DNA from: Hydractinia symbiolongicarpus
Lineage: Eukaryota; Cnidaria; Hydrozoa; Anthoathecata; Hydractiniidae
Length of the DNA stretch: 64,000 bases
Assembly (NCBI RefSeq): GCF_029227915.1
Contig: NC_079875.1
Span: 19,091,001-19,155,000, forward strand
Direction: 5' to 3'
This document shows positions 11,437-20,617 of this stretch, one piece after another (the stretch's first letter is position 1; every line of letters starts with the position of its first letter). The notes below the pieces were generated by a model. It ran no database searches. It was not told where the DNA came from and worked only from the letters and a program-made list of their open reading frames with translations. The position numbers and the translations under genes were made by a program.

Positions 11437-12247
11437 ATGTCGTCGCAAGTTATGTTCAACGCAGAGACCATCGAAACACTGTTCAGCAATCAAAATCAAC
11501 CTATGTTCAAACGTGCCGATATTGGCCGCTTTTTGGGTATTGCTGATATAAGGAGCAATTTTCAATATTTAGGAAACTATAACAAGGCAAGAAATTGTGG
11601 GGTTGAAGGGGGAGGGTGCCACCCTCCCCTTTGGAAAAACGAGAAATCCGCATGATGTATTCTTCACATCGGATGGAGCATTAGAGATCATCCGTCGTTC
11701 CCGAAAACCAAAGGCTATAGGGCTAATCACATGGGTTGCCCGGGCAGGTGTGAAAAAACTACAAGACGAACTTGAGAAGCAGAGCCAAGCCCTAGAGGAC
11801 AGAGATATTGCCGTCGCTATACTCGAGGATGATCTGGGGGATAGAGATAGTCAGCTCATGGTACTCGAGGACGAACTTGAGGTACAGACCCAGGAGAATG
11901 CGAGACTTAAAGAAAGACATGTTCCACACTGATATCAATATGATACCGTGCTATGCGTGGTTAATAAAAACGATCCTCATGAACGTGGAAAAAAAGGCAT
12001 ACATAAGCACTACATGATCCGATGCCAGCGTAGGCAACTCAGTGCAAGAATAAACACGCTAAAAGCAATGTACCCTGATATGACCGCTAGGAAACCGGAA
12101 TGCGACGATCCTAATGCAGTGCATGTCTGGTGTCGATTCAGGGACGATACCCTAGGCATTGAGAATTTTTACCTCAACCATTTCACGTTACCTGACGATG
12201 ATACGCGGGAGCTATTTGAGGGAATATTTGACATTGATATGTCGTAA
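11437..12247 (+). pseudogene. BRO/MSV199-type protein with C-terminal DUF3627-like domain, frameshifted
   Basis: The N-terminal part (11437-11655) has the BRO/MSV199-like words FNAETIETLFSNQNQPMFKR and ADIGRFLGI. After a frameshift, NPHDVFFTSDGALEIIRRSRKPKA and a coiled coil follow (11660-11932), with repeats of the type LEDD(L)GDRDSQLMVLEDEL. A third frame (11948-12247) gives HKHYMIRCQRRQLSARI and DDPNAVHVW, like the DUF3627 domain that follows MSV199 in insect and large DNA viruses. A DNA-binding role is inferred. It ends tail-to-tail with the integrase. The counterpart is 45248-46026. Confidence 0.75.
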
Positions 12248-12269
12248 GCGGGCACTAATTCTAATGATA

Positions 12270-12916
12270 ATGTACAGGTTTTTCACCCAAATGCTTGACG
12301 TCTCCCCAGAGACTAGCTCTTGCGCATCCTGTGGCTTAAAGAGTCTTTCCGCGAGTACTTTGTTGTAGCTTTCTACGAAGGCCGTGAACGTGTGGTGATA
12401 TTTGCTAGTAGCGCGTTTAATCTCCACCCCCTTGCCCTCTAGTAGCTTTGTTACATTTGACTTAAATTCACTACCATTGTCACATTGAAAAATCTTGGGG
12501 TATCTAAGGGGTCCTGCCTTGTAAATATCCCTGATCATATCCGCAACCTCGCTGGCTTTTTTGGTACGCAGAGGCCTAGCTACCTTGTACCTTGAGGCCA
12601 CGTCAATACCTGTCAGGATGTACTTGTAGGTGTTTCCGTATAGCTTGTCATGTGGCATGTACAACAGATCGAATTGGTGCATTTCGTTGGGTGTTGTAAT
12701 AGTGAAATGAGGGTAGTCGATTTTTTAAGGGCCTTTGATATGCCGGAGAAATAAGAGTTGCTTACTCAGCCAGTGGGTGACTAGCTTTTTGGATAGACCG
12801 CTCTCCTTCGCGAGTAATTTGATAGCTTTTCGCCTGGTCCAGAGAAGTTCTGGCATGTAGTAAATTTGGGTTAATTTCCCAGCCTCTTCTCCCGTAACAA
12901 CGTGCGTTTTTGACGT
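12270..12916 (-). pseudogene. retrovirus-type integrase of Polinton-1, truncated
   Basis: Integrases of this type insert Polintons into the host. The N-terminal region (12916-12725) has MPELLWTRRKAIKLLAKESG. The core (12682-12270) shows ILTGIDVASRY, FQCDNGSEFKS and FVESYNK, the D,D(35)E residues. A stop follows GP near 12726, and the start is ACG where the sister has ATG after ataataaac. Compared with Polinton-2 (46164-47179), about 120 C-terminal residues are gone after WVKNLY. Inactive. Confidence 0.88.
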
Positions 12917-12942
12917 GTTTATTATACATGTCAAAAAACCTT

Positions 12943-13341
12943 TTACAAATGTTTGTATGCCATGAACCCTAGCAGGGATAGGGAGCCAATGATAAAGGTC
13001 AATTTGCCATCTTGTTGCTGCTTGGAGGGTATATAATAGTCAGACAATATCGGGGCCTTCTCGTTCAAGGCGATATAGAATTTGTACATGTGATCATCCA
13101 ACTCGCGAAGACTCTTACCGGCCTTTATTTGCAGTTCCCGTTGCTCGTTAAACCAGTCCAATTTAGCCTGTCGGTCTTGTATCCACTGTGCCTGGGCTGC
13201 TTGCAATTTTTTCATGGCCTGATTGTGCCTCTTCCGTTCGGCCTCGCCGTGTCCCGCAAGTTTAGAAAACAAGAAGTTGGTCCCGCTGAACGCTAATTCA
13301 TTTATCGCAGCACCTGCTACGATAACAGCTATTGTCGCCAT
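12943..13341 (-). CDS. coiled-coil protein with N- and C-terminal hydrophobic segments (Polinton-1)
   Basis: An intact 132-residue frame. The N-terminal hydrophobic stretch is ATIAVIVAGAAINELAF. The middle is charged and helical, rich in Gln, Ala and Lys (AMKKLQAAQAQWIQDRQAK). The C-terminal hydrophobic stretch is LTFIIGSLSLLGFMAY. The start is preceded by ctaaataaagc on the minus strand. I recognise it as a recurrent uncharacterised gene of cnidarian Polintons, between the integrase and capsid genes. A virion membrane or minor capsid role is possible but unproven. The Polinton-2 copy is broken. Confidence 0.65.
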   Translation of the reverse strand: MATIAVIVAGAAINELAFSGTNFLFSKLAGHGEAERKRHNQAMKKLQAAQAQWIQDRQAKLDWFNEQRELQIKAGKSLRELDDHMYKFYIALNEKAPILSDYYIPSKQQQDGKLTFIIGSLSLLGFMAYKHL

Positions 13342-13348
13342 GCTTTAT

Positions 13349-14620
13349 TTAGTACTCTACAGAGTGAAACCTACCATCAAGTATGTTAAGCTGAGCATCC
13401 TGGAGCAGGCAAACATAGCATCTAAAATCCCCAGTTCCGTCAGCTTTTTTGGTCATATGGAGGGTTATGCCGTCACTAAGCCTTTGCAGGGGTCTCCCAC
13501 TACCATGTAGGGTATCGTTGGGAGAGGCTCGGAAATCAATGAATAGGGCGTATCGTTCATTGAAGAATTGGCCAATTGTCACATTCGAGTCATGGCTACC
13601 GAAAATGTTCACGACTTGTTCGAGGTGGTCTTTGGGAAGCGTGGCATGGCTATACAATTCATTGGGTTCACCTTCCACCGTGACGCTTATCTTCTCAATT
13701 CTTGGGTTATAGAACACATCGTTGACACCGGAATAAGCCTTCACCTTCCCTGAGTCTATGAAAAGTAGCAAGACACCTTTGAGACTCTTTGCAAGGGCAT
13801 CGATTTGGAGGTTGTAGCTTGTATCGGCCTTTTTCATGGTGACGACTTTGCTACGGAGTATCCGTTCATAAGGCAACGCGAGGCGGCTATACCTTGACAT
13901 CATGGCACTTGCTAGACCCTCATGAGTGATCTTGTCAAACTCCAGCTTAATGTTGGTGATCTTGTACGCAGCATCGGCTGCCTTGGCTACGGTAGACCCC
14001 GAGGCAGCCGTCCCCGCATCTTTGATCACGTCACTGTAAGACGCAAAATGTATGACGAATTGCAGCCTGTCATGGAGGCCCGACTGATGAAACGGCAGAT
14101 CTCTCGTCAATTCAAACATCTTGCCAAGAGGTATGCAAAAGGTATTACCGTACGCTGCAGCTATCGCTTTCTCTTCATCGGTACCCATATGATCACTAGC
14201 ATTGACCTGTAGGGCCCTGATAGTCCCGTCATTGGGATTAATGCCGTCCAAAATGAGGTTGTTGTCACGATCAAATTTGGGTAACCACAAGTCCCAGTAC
14301 ACTTCCAGGGTATTGTAGTCGCTAATATTCTGTACCTCGTTGCCGTTCAAGGTAATACGTAGATCTCGCACCAGACTTTTGCCAATGTTGCTGACTAGAG
14401 TACACTTCGTGTTGGTCCCCGTCAGCGTCAGGTCAAATAAGAGCTTGAGACTCCCAGGAAAGATGACATCGTTTTGGGACATGTTTGGCACGTCAACATA
14501 GAGATCATCGTTCTGGTTGATGGTTGAAGGTATGTGGCTTATCTGAATCCGTTGTTTCCGACCAAAAAGCTACTTCGTCTCTGCGTATGGCTCTAGTGTC
14601 GTTCCGAATACGTTACTCAT
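13349..14620 (-). pseudogene. major capsid protein (double jelly-roll type) of Polinton-1, early stop
   Basis: The start ATG at 14620-14618 follows tataataaac. Codon 17 is TAG (14572-14570); otherwise the frame is open for about 423 codons. Landmarks are NDVIFPGSLKLLFDLTLTG, LRITLNGNEVQNISDYN, CIPLGKMFELTRDLPFHQ and SVTVEGEPNELYSH. Length, position next to the integrase block and conservation in both copies fit the Polinton double jelly-roll capsid protein. The family call rests on position and overall resemblance. The next ATG is 14491. It diverges from the plus-strand gene beginning near 14636. Confidence 0.8.
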
Positions 14621-14635
14621 GTTTATTATATAACT

Positions 14636-15951
14636 GATAATCCAGTATTTACGCATGAGGATGATATTGGTAGGGATGATAAAGGTGGCAGGATGATACG
14701 CCATCGACTCAGCAACTCCCCGGAACACCGGGGGGTTCAACGTCGGGACAACTATCGGATTTACATAAGCGATTGGGGTTGGGTACGGAGTCGGCCGGGA
14801 CCTTACTTTTTAAATCGAAGGTTGGTAGTCTCTACACGCATCTTAGGGAGGAGCTGGGGCTGCCTAATGCGATACATTACGGCAGGTTTAGAATGGATGA
14901 GGGGAACCAACTCATTGTTAAAAAGATTGTAATAGGTAACGAAACCTTACCGGAAATAGTAATAACGACCCAAAAAGGTATCCTAAAAACTGTTGGTCAG
15001 ATACGGAAGTTTATGGGTAAGGAGCGTATGAAGGCTATTGGTTTTCTTGACTATCAAACACCCAACAAAGGTAGTAGGGCAACGGCCCAGAACCTCGCGA
15101 ATGAAGTTGATGTCCTTGGTTGAATAAGGGCAAAGAGAAGGCTTCGGGTAAAGAGGAGGAGGAGGGTGAGATGATCCAGATGAAAACAATAGAGGGTATT
15201 CAAAATTTTGAATATGATGGGTTTTGTCGATACTTCGTTTGTTGGCATCGACGACGCTGCCATCGAGGACATTGATATGAGAAAGATAATGCTCAAATTC
15301 AAAACCTACAGGATAATATTAAAAAATTGAAGGGTCATATTATTTCGTATGATAATGATATAGGGACAAAAGAAGTCAAGCTGAAAGAACTCAAGAAGAA
15401 GGCCGGAGGAAAAAAGGGATAAGGATATTGCCAAGCTTGAGAAGGATATTGGAATATTGAAAAAGAATAGGAAGGTTGTACTGGATAGGCACGGTCTACT
15501 TTCCTCTGAGATTTTTAAGTAACTGAAAAATATCAAGGCTGAGTTGATGAAAATCGCCGGAGATGACATGCCTTTGCTTGAAAAGCTTAAGGTTTTGTTC
15601 AGGGAACAGGGTCTGACTATAACAAGCATCGTGTCGGCTATCGGTCTACTGGTTTCAACCATTGTACTCTCTGTTACAGGAGGTTCTGCCGCGACAGGTG
15701 CTACAGGAGGAAGTGCCGCAGTGGGTGGTGGAAAGGGCTTTGTAGGGAAGCAGCTTGAAAGGCTTGGAAACTTCCTTAAATATTTTGCGGGTAAGGCAGG
15801 TGCTGCATTACCCGGCATCATCGATACAGTTGTATCCTTCTTTCTCAGAATAGCGGCAACTATCGTCGAATATGCAGCGAAGCATCTGTACATGGCAATC
15901 GCGGTTGCTGCTGGGTTTGTCGTGCTATATGTTGGAAAGGGGAAAGCTTGA
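14636..15951 (+). pseudogene. coiled-coil membrane protein of Polinton-1, start lost and frameshifted
   Basis: The head (DNPVFTHEDDIG-like) is readable from 14640 but the ATG region present in Polinton-2 (48904) is deleted. Frames then change near 14770 and in 15120-15540, where a Lys/Glu-rich coiled coil is interrupted by stops. The last piece (15544-15951) is open: LTITSIVSAIGLLVSTIVLSV, a Gly/Ala/Ser stretch, LERLGNFLKYFAGKAGAALP, and a hydrophobic tail. At least two or three membrane helices are expected. This is a recurrent uncharacterised cnidarian Polinton gene, probably a virion membrane protein by inference. Confidence 0.7.
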
Positions 15952-15952
15952 T

Positions 15953-17213
15953 CTATTTAAGCCATATATAGGCAATGATGAGGCCCACCCCTGTTGTAAT
16001 CAATGCTGTTTTTGTATCCTCGTGCTGGTTTTGTGTTGATTGTTCAGGCGATGTATTAGTATAATCAGGAGGCGTGAGTGGTATGGCATGCTTGGGGGGT
16101 GTATATGGTATAGCATGTATAGTATGATCAGGAGGTGTGGGTATAGCCTGTATAGGAGGTGGTATGGTATGTTTTGTAGTATGTATAGGAGGTGGTTTGA
16201 TAGCTACCACATGTCTGATGGTATGCTCGGTATGCTTTGGAGGTGGTTTGATAGCCCTCTCTATAGGCTTGACAATAGGCTTGTTATTCACATCAACCTG
16301 TACCCCAACACTTACATTGACATGTGCTATGAGGATGTTGTTGTTATACCCTACAATTTTGCTTATACGCAGATTCATATCAGAAGGCAGCATGTACACG
16401 CTGGGCATGACGGCAAAATTCACCGGGCATATTGCAACACCTTCTGAAATTGCGTGATGTCATGGCCAACATTCTCTTCCCTCCTCACCATGGCTAAAAA
16501 TATTTGTAACAAAATTTGCCTTGCTGTATAGTTGTCAGCACTAGACCCGATTAAGGATGCCTTAGCCCCTGCCTGAGATCCGAGCAACAGGACCACGTAA
16601 ACCCGGATACTTTCACTTAGCTTTGTCAGACCTTCCGACGTCAAGCCCTGACTTGTGGGGATAATGAATTTAGCCCAGTAACCATCAACTTGAGGCCACC
16701 ATCTACTATTGCTGAGTGATGACATGACAACCTTGAATTTGTACAGACTATTGTCACCGTATTCACGACACACTTGTGCATACCCGGAGGTTGAGTAGGG
16801 ATTTTTGTACTGAGAAAACGCATCGTCATAAGGCATGGGTACCTTCATCCTTGCCAGGATACGACGCATGTGGTAATAGACGTGAAATTTGAAGATTGAG
16901 TTGACAAGAGGTACCGAACCCGTCATGCGCTTAGCGCGGATATGCCTAATGCAGTGCTTGCGCAATGGGTAGCGAAGTTAACCTGGATATTCCAGTAGTC
17001 CAACGCTTGTCCTGTCCAACCCACTCTAACTGGATCGTTCAGCAAATTGGTGGGAATAGAGATGTCATATTCGGTAAACTCGGGGAATGCCAGGGAGATA
17101 TGCGACTCCGTCGATCCATACAGATCCTGATGCTCAAGGCTCGTAATACCAAGTGGCCATTCTCCCCTGTTGGATTCGTACTTTGCCTTGGGGTTGTATG
17201 AATACATGTTCAT
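15953..17213 (-). pseudogene. Pro/His-repeat structural protein of Polinton-1, frameshifted
   Basis: Starts MNMYSYNPKAKYESNRGEW. The first frame covers DLYGSTESHISLAFPEF to ALGIS (17213-16923). A second (16930-16420) carries VPLVNSIFKFHVYYHMRR, KVPMPYDDAF and FIIPTSQGLTSEGL. A third (16423-15953) carries MLPSDMNLRI and GYNNNILI, then a tail of PPKHT/PPIHT-type repeats and a C-terminal hydrophobic helix (LITTGVGLIIAYIW). The matching gene at 50181-51514 shows these are one protein of about 430 residues. A capsid or surface role is likely but unproven. It diverges from the gene at 17232. Confidence 0.75.
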
Positions 17214-17234
17214 CCTTTCTTAGAAGAAAGGATG
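17211..17234. promoter_or_regulatory. 24-bp palindrome containing both divergent start codons
   Basis: The arms catcctttctt and aagaaaggatg are perfect reverse complements around a central ag. The outermost CAT is the start of the minus gene (17213) and the outermost ATG is the start of the plus gene (17232). Only 18 bp separate the two start codons. Confidence 0.8.
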
Positions 17235-17897
17235 AAGCAACCGTATATCAGTGATAGTGACAAACCTACGATATTTAAGGACTACCTAGGACAGGATAGT
17301 AGGATAGCCTTGAAATCCATCAATATTCGACCCGTGTGGCTGAACCTGTATAGTAACAACGAGTTTACTATACGCATAATAGGGCCTGATCAGAGGGTGA
17401 CTCGAATTGAGATCCTGAATGGTTTGTACAGAATAGAGGATTTTGCGACTATCTTCAACAGTCAGGCAGAGAATAAAATCAAACTGTTTGTCCTGAAAAA
17501 TGGACTCTGCAGGCTGCGTGTCAGTGACGGGTACTCGGTGGCGATGAGTCGACAACTGCAAGAGGTCCTGGTCCTACCCTACGATCCCGCGAAAAAGTAC
17601 TATATGAAGGGTGATTATGACGCCTTCTACAGGACTGATGTTTACCAAAGATGGAGACTTGTTTGTCCTCAGTTGGCAGTAGACGACTGTCTACTGGATG
17701 GTTAAAAGCCTAAAATACTGGCCTTGCTTACCACCAAAGAGTTGAATGGGGGGATATGCTGACCTGGAGTTTTGATACCGATATACCTTCCTTTGAAGGG
17801 CTCGACGGATCGTCTAGAGTTCATGTTACCGGACGTCTATTACCATGAGAAGAACGTTTCGTTCACCGGTATCACGATGTGTATTCTCATAGAATAA
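17232..17897 (+). pseudogene. penton-like minor capsid candidate of Polinton-1, interrupted
   Basis: The open part (17232-17705, 157 codons) begins MKQPYISDSDKPTIF and contains PVWLNLYSNNEFTIRI, VTRIEILNGLYRIEDF and KLFVLKNGLCRLRVSDG. A TAA at 17703-17705 replaces a Lys codon, and a frameshift follows near 17750. The intact-length sister gene (51531-52163) has 210 residues. Its size, beta-rich look and place among structural genes suggest the single jelly-roll penton protein expected in Polintons, but I cannot show the fold. Confidence 0.6.
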
Positions 17898-17899
17898 AG

Positions 17900-18584
17900 A
17901 TGAGCGATATAGCCAAGCTGTATCCTAATCTACCAAGTGCGCCTGCACAAAGCGCCGATATGCAGGAGGACGAAACTATCCACGAAAGCCAAAAGTATAG
18001 ACTTGGGAAGATAGAAGAGATTGAAAAGTATCTACAGGATGAGATTAAGGAGCGGAACAGACTCGCAAAGAAGTTCAAAATGCATGGTGCCTGAGTGAGG
18101 TATTGTGACCATGGACTGCTGAGTATTAGCATTATCACCTCGGGCATTGGGATCGGAGCGTTAGCCACAGGTTTGGGAGCTCCCCTATGTATAGCCATGG
18201 GGTATCACCATTGCCGTCTGAATTGGACAAGCCAGTCTGCGAAACGCCGGGAAGAGGCTGGGTGTGAAATCCTAAAAGCATGAGACTATAAGGTTACTTG
18301 CCTAGACTAAGCTGAATTTCATCATTGATTTTATCTCAAAAACCATTGAGAATGGAATCATCAGCGACTATGAGTTCCTCCTCATTACACAGGAACATAA
18401 AAAGTATATGCTGCTAAAGGAACAGGTACGTCAACGTGTTAAACAGATCGTGAACGCCATCAATGAACAAGAGCGTGCTCAGCTAGTTGCGAATGGTCAG
18501 GAGGAGGCAAGACGTTTAAAAAAAACTTCAGTCTGTACAATATGCAAGCGCTACCTAGAGTCTCCACCTGTTTACAGCCCTTAA
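17900..18584 (+). pseudogene. two-helix membrane protein of Polinton-1, interrupted
   Basis: The ATG at 17900 follows atagaataaag. The head is MSDIAKLYPNLPSAPAQS, then a helical charged stretch (IEEIEKYLQDEIKERNRLAK), a stop at 18092-18094, hydrophobic ISIITSGIGIGALATGLGAP, a frameshift, and ENGIISDYEFLLI before a stop at 18582-18584. This is another recurrent uncharacterised cnidarian Polinton gene. The counterpart is 52196-52878. Confidence 0.65.
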
Positions 18585-18588
18585 TTTT

Positions 18589-18626
18589 ATATATTTTATA
18601 GGTCTTGTATGGCCTATAAAATATAT
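18589..18626. terminator. 14-bp perfect hairpin between convergent genes of Polinton-1
   Basis: The arms at 18589-18602 and 18613-18626 (atatattttatagg / cctataaaatatat) pair perfectly with a 10-base loop. It lies exactly between the end of the plus-strand gene (18584) and the end of the minus-strand gene (18632). The right arm contains ataaaa and could also serve 3'-end formation. Polinton-2 keeps a weaker version near 52882-52918. Confidence 0.5.
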
Positions 18627-18631
18627 GGTTT

Positions 18632-19202
18632 TTAATCCTCACTCAGGAACCATTCTTTTTTAAAGTCCTTATATCGACATTCTGTAATATGTACCTGAGG
18701 GTAGTAGTTTTTACTTTTTATATACACCGATGAAATAGCCAGGATGGCACTGGCTTGGCAGGGTTCATCGTAGGGTACTGGCATACCGTGGAATTTAGTC
18801 ATGATTGCATCCTTGTAGTATTTGAGTTTAGCGTTCACGTAACGGTCCTTTTTCACGGGTTCTGTCGTCAATTGCTCGGAAATAAGCTCTTCGATCTTGG
18901 ACCAGATTTGGCGATACTTCATAACCCAATCAGGGTACTCTTCGAAATCAAGACTCATCGCCGGTACAGCATTGGCGTTGTACCGGCTGACCCCATGCGG
19001 GGACCAGAGGGCTACTACGAGATCTCGTGTATGGTACCCCACTATGAAACGTTGATCCTTGCCTCCATTGGCAGGAATGGGGTTCGACACTGTTAGATAG
19101 TCCACGCTGATATCATTGATGTCTGTAAAGGTAGCAGCAAACGAGTAGAAAATTTTAGGGTTGACAATTTCTTCTTCAAATTTCAGCGTCTTCTTTATTG
19201 AA
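18632..19202 (-). CDS. uncharacterised minus-strand Polinton-1 gene (about 190 residues)
   Basis: The frame is open from the end (ECRYKDFKKEWFLSED, stop at 18634-18632) up to about 19202. It includes NPKIFYSFAATFTDINDISV, NPIPANGGKDQRFIVGYHTR and VPYDEPCQASAI. No ATG is found at the start; an aag codon follows caataaag at about 19200, where other genes have ATG. Polinton-2 matches at 52927-53505. No family is recognised. A virion role is possible because it lies in the structural half. Confidence 0.55.
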
Positions 19203-19885
19203 TTTCCGCGCCCGCAGGCGTAGTAAATTCTTTAAAACCGGCGTTTTTTTCTTTCGGAGCATTTTTTGAGAAAAAATCGACCCTGGGATTTCACGTTCTC
19301 CGTCACAGATTCAAACTTCTTACCCAAGCTCCCTAACTACTGGGAAGTTATCTAAATGACGTTTCAGGCCAAAATTGGTATTTGTTTTCGACAAAATTTG
19401 GCTCAGTTAACAAAAAAAGTGTGCTGAACATAATGGTGACATAATAATTTTGATTTTTGTCATTTAAATGTCATTTTAGGCCAAAATTGGTCCAAAAATT
19501 ATAACTACTTTATTTTAAACAAAATTTGGCACAGTTAATAAAAAAGTATGCTGAAAATGATGGTCACATCAAAATTTTGATTTTTTGTCAACTAAATGCT
19601 GTTTAAGACCATAAACGTTTCAAGCACAAGAATTTCAACCATAAATGATAGGTTGTATTTTTTGTTAGCAATTTCTTTTAAAATGTGAGTTTATTATGAC
19701 ACGTTTCGTTTTGTTTGCGTTTGTTATAAGATATAATGTCACATGTGTGCTTTATCTTCAGAGCTTCATGCACCAAACCTCTTCGAATGTTTGGCACGAT
19801 AACACAACATATTGGCAGGTTGTCATCAAATATTTTGGTAGCGAGCAGAAATTCTTAAAGCCCCCAGGGCTTCTTGTTGAAATTC
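19203..19885. repeat. AT-rich insertion in Polinton-1, absent from Polinton-2
   Basis: About 680 bp separate two small genes that are adjacent in Polinton-2. It holds at least two diverged direct repeats (ggccaaaattggt..., acaaaatttggc, cagttaa, gctgaa...atggt). The end stretch resembles 1031-1060 in the host DNA (aaatctttaagccgcagggcttcttg). Either it is an insertion or Polinton-2 has a deletion; its AT-rich, host-like composition favours insertion. Confidence 0.5.
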
Positions 19886-20059
19886 AAATGACTTCAGAGG
19901 ATTGCTTCTCGTTTTACATACACAACTACTCCCGTTATACGTGATATATTCCTGGTAGCAGTGCCAGCACAATATTTTACCTTTTACCACAAACCGACGT
20001 CCGCAGCTACATCTGTCATACTCATCGAGTACCCGTTCACAGTTCTTACATTGTTGCAT
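19886..20059 (-). CDS. small zinc-ribbon protein of Polinton-1
   Basis: The ATG at 20059 follows gtaaata directly. The frame begins MQQCKNCERVLDEYDRCSCG and continues ILCWHCYQEY and CVCK. The CxxC pairs suggest a two-site zinc ribbon. The Polinton-2 match (53492-53653) ends at CVC. Here the frame continues into the AT-rich insertion, so its real end is disturbed. Function unknown. Confidence 0.6.
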
Positions 20060-20242
20060 TTATTTACAGTTATAAATATCAACCTCCAGGTCTTGAATCC
20101 TCCGTTCATTATCCTTCTCCTTCTCTGATTCTTGTACTAATGCTAAGGCTATAAGGGGCAGGGAGAGACCAATACCGGCTATGAATGTCATGACTACAGC
20201 ACTTCCAAATATATCGAATTTTCTTTGACAGTTAATGCACAT
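20060..20242 (-). CDS. small membrane protein of Polinton-1
   Basis: A 60-residue frame with start preceded by ctaataataaa. It has an N-terminal CINC pair and one hydrophobic helix (VVMTFIAGIGLSLPLIALAL), then a charged helical tail (QESEKEKDNERRIQDLE). Its TAA directly precedes the ATG of the zinc-ribbon gene. The Polinton-2 match is 53640-53840. Confidence 0.65.
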   Translation of the reverse strand: MCINCQRKFDIFGSAVVMTFIAGIGLSLPLIALALVQESEKEKDNERRIQDLEVDIYNCK

Positions 20243-20272
20243 TTTATTATTAGTATTTTTTTTATCTGTTTA

Positions 20273-20504
20273 CATCTTTACTGTGCATGCGTTGATTTTT
20301 GATGACGTCATCACTATATAAGGGAATTCCCCCCTCTAGGTGCGCTAGAACTTTTTTTACTCATTTTTGTATGATAGGGACTTTACCTCCGTTATTCATG
20401 ACTCAACTAGGGATTTACCCCACTAGGTACTGGATGAGCAGGGACTTGTTGTGGTTTGACCGTGCGCGTGCGCGACTGCGCCAGAACATACATTTCTCTA
20501 TCTC
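20273..20504. repeat. right terminal inverted repeat of Polinton-1
   Basis: Reverse complement of 5333-5570 with few differences, ending in TATCTC. It carries TGACGTCA at 20303-20310 followed by TATATAAG at 20315-20322, which reads outward. Confidence 0.9.
20303..20322 (+). promoter_or_regulatory. CRE-like site plus TATA-like box pointing out of Polinton-1
   Basis: TGACGTCA is followed after 4 bases by TATATAAG, in the orientation that would drive transcription outward across the TIR end. The left TIR has a weaker mirror arrangement. Promoter activity is inference. Confidence 0.35.
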
Positions 20505-20510
20505 TGGTAA
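20505..20510. repeat. target-site duplication of Polinton-1, right copy (tggtaa)
   Basis: Identical to 5327-5332, immediately after the TC-3' terminus. Confidence 0.9.
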
Positions 20511-20617
20511 AACGATTCTTTTATGTCTGTCGTATTGCAACAACAACAAAATCGCCTATCAATGATCCACAGGGTATGTCCTACACAACGTAACAACTGA
20601 ATATTTTATTTGAAATA

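Larger units (their letters stand above)
5333..20504. mobile_element. Polinton/Maverick element 1 (15.2 kb, decayed)
   Basis: A 15,172-bp element bounded by 5'-AG and TC-3', with inverted repeats of about 235 bp and a 6-bp target duplication. Contents in order are protein-primed PolB (+), small membrane protein (+), zinc-ribbon protein (+), packaging ATPase (+), BRO-like protein (+), integrase (-), coiled-coil membrane protein (-), major capsid protein (-), coiled-coil membrane protein (+), Pro/His-repeat protein (-), penton-like candidate (+), two-helix membrane protein (+) and three small minus genes. PolB, retrovirus-type integrase, A32-like ATPase and capsid protein together define the family. 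Most genes carry stops or frameshifts. Its composition is clearly richer in G and C than the flanks. Confidence 0.95.
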
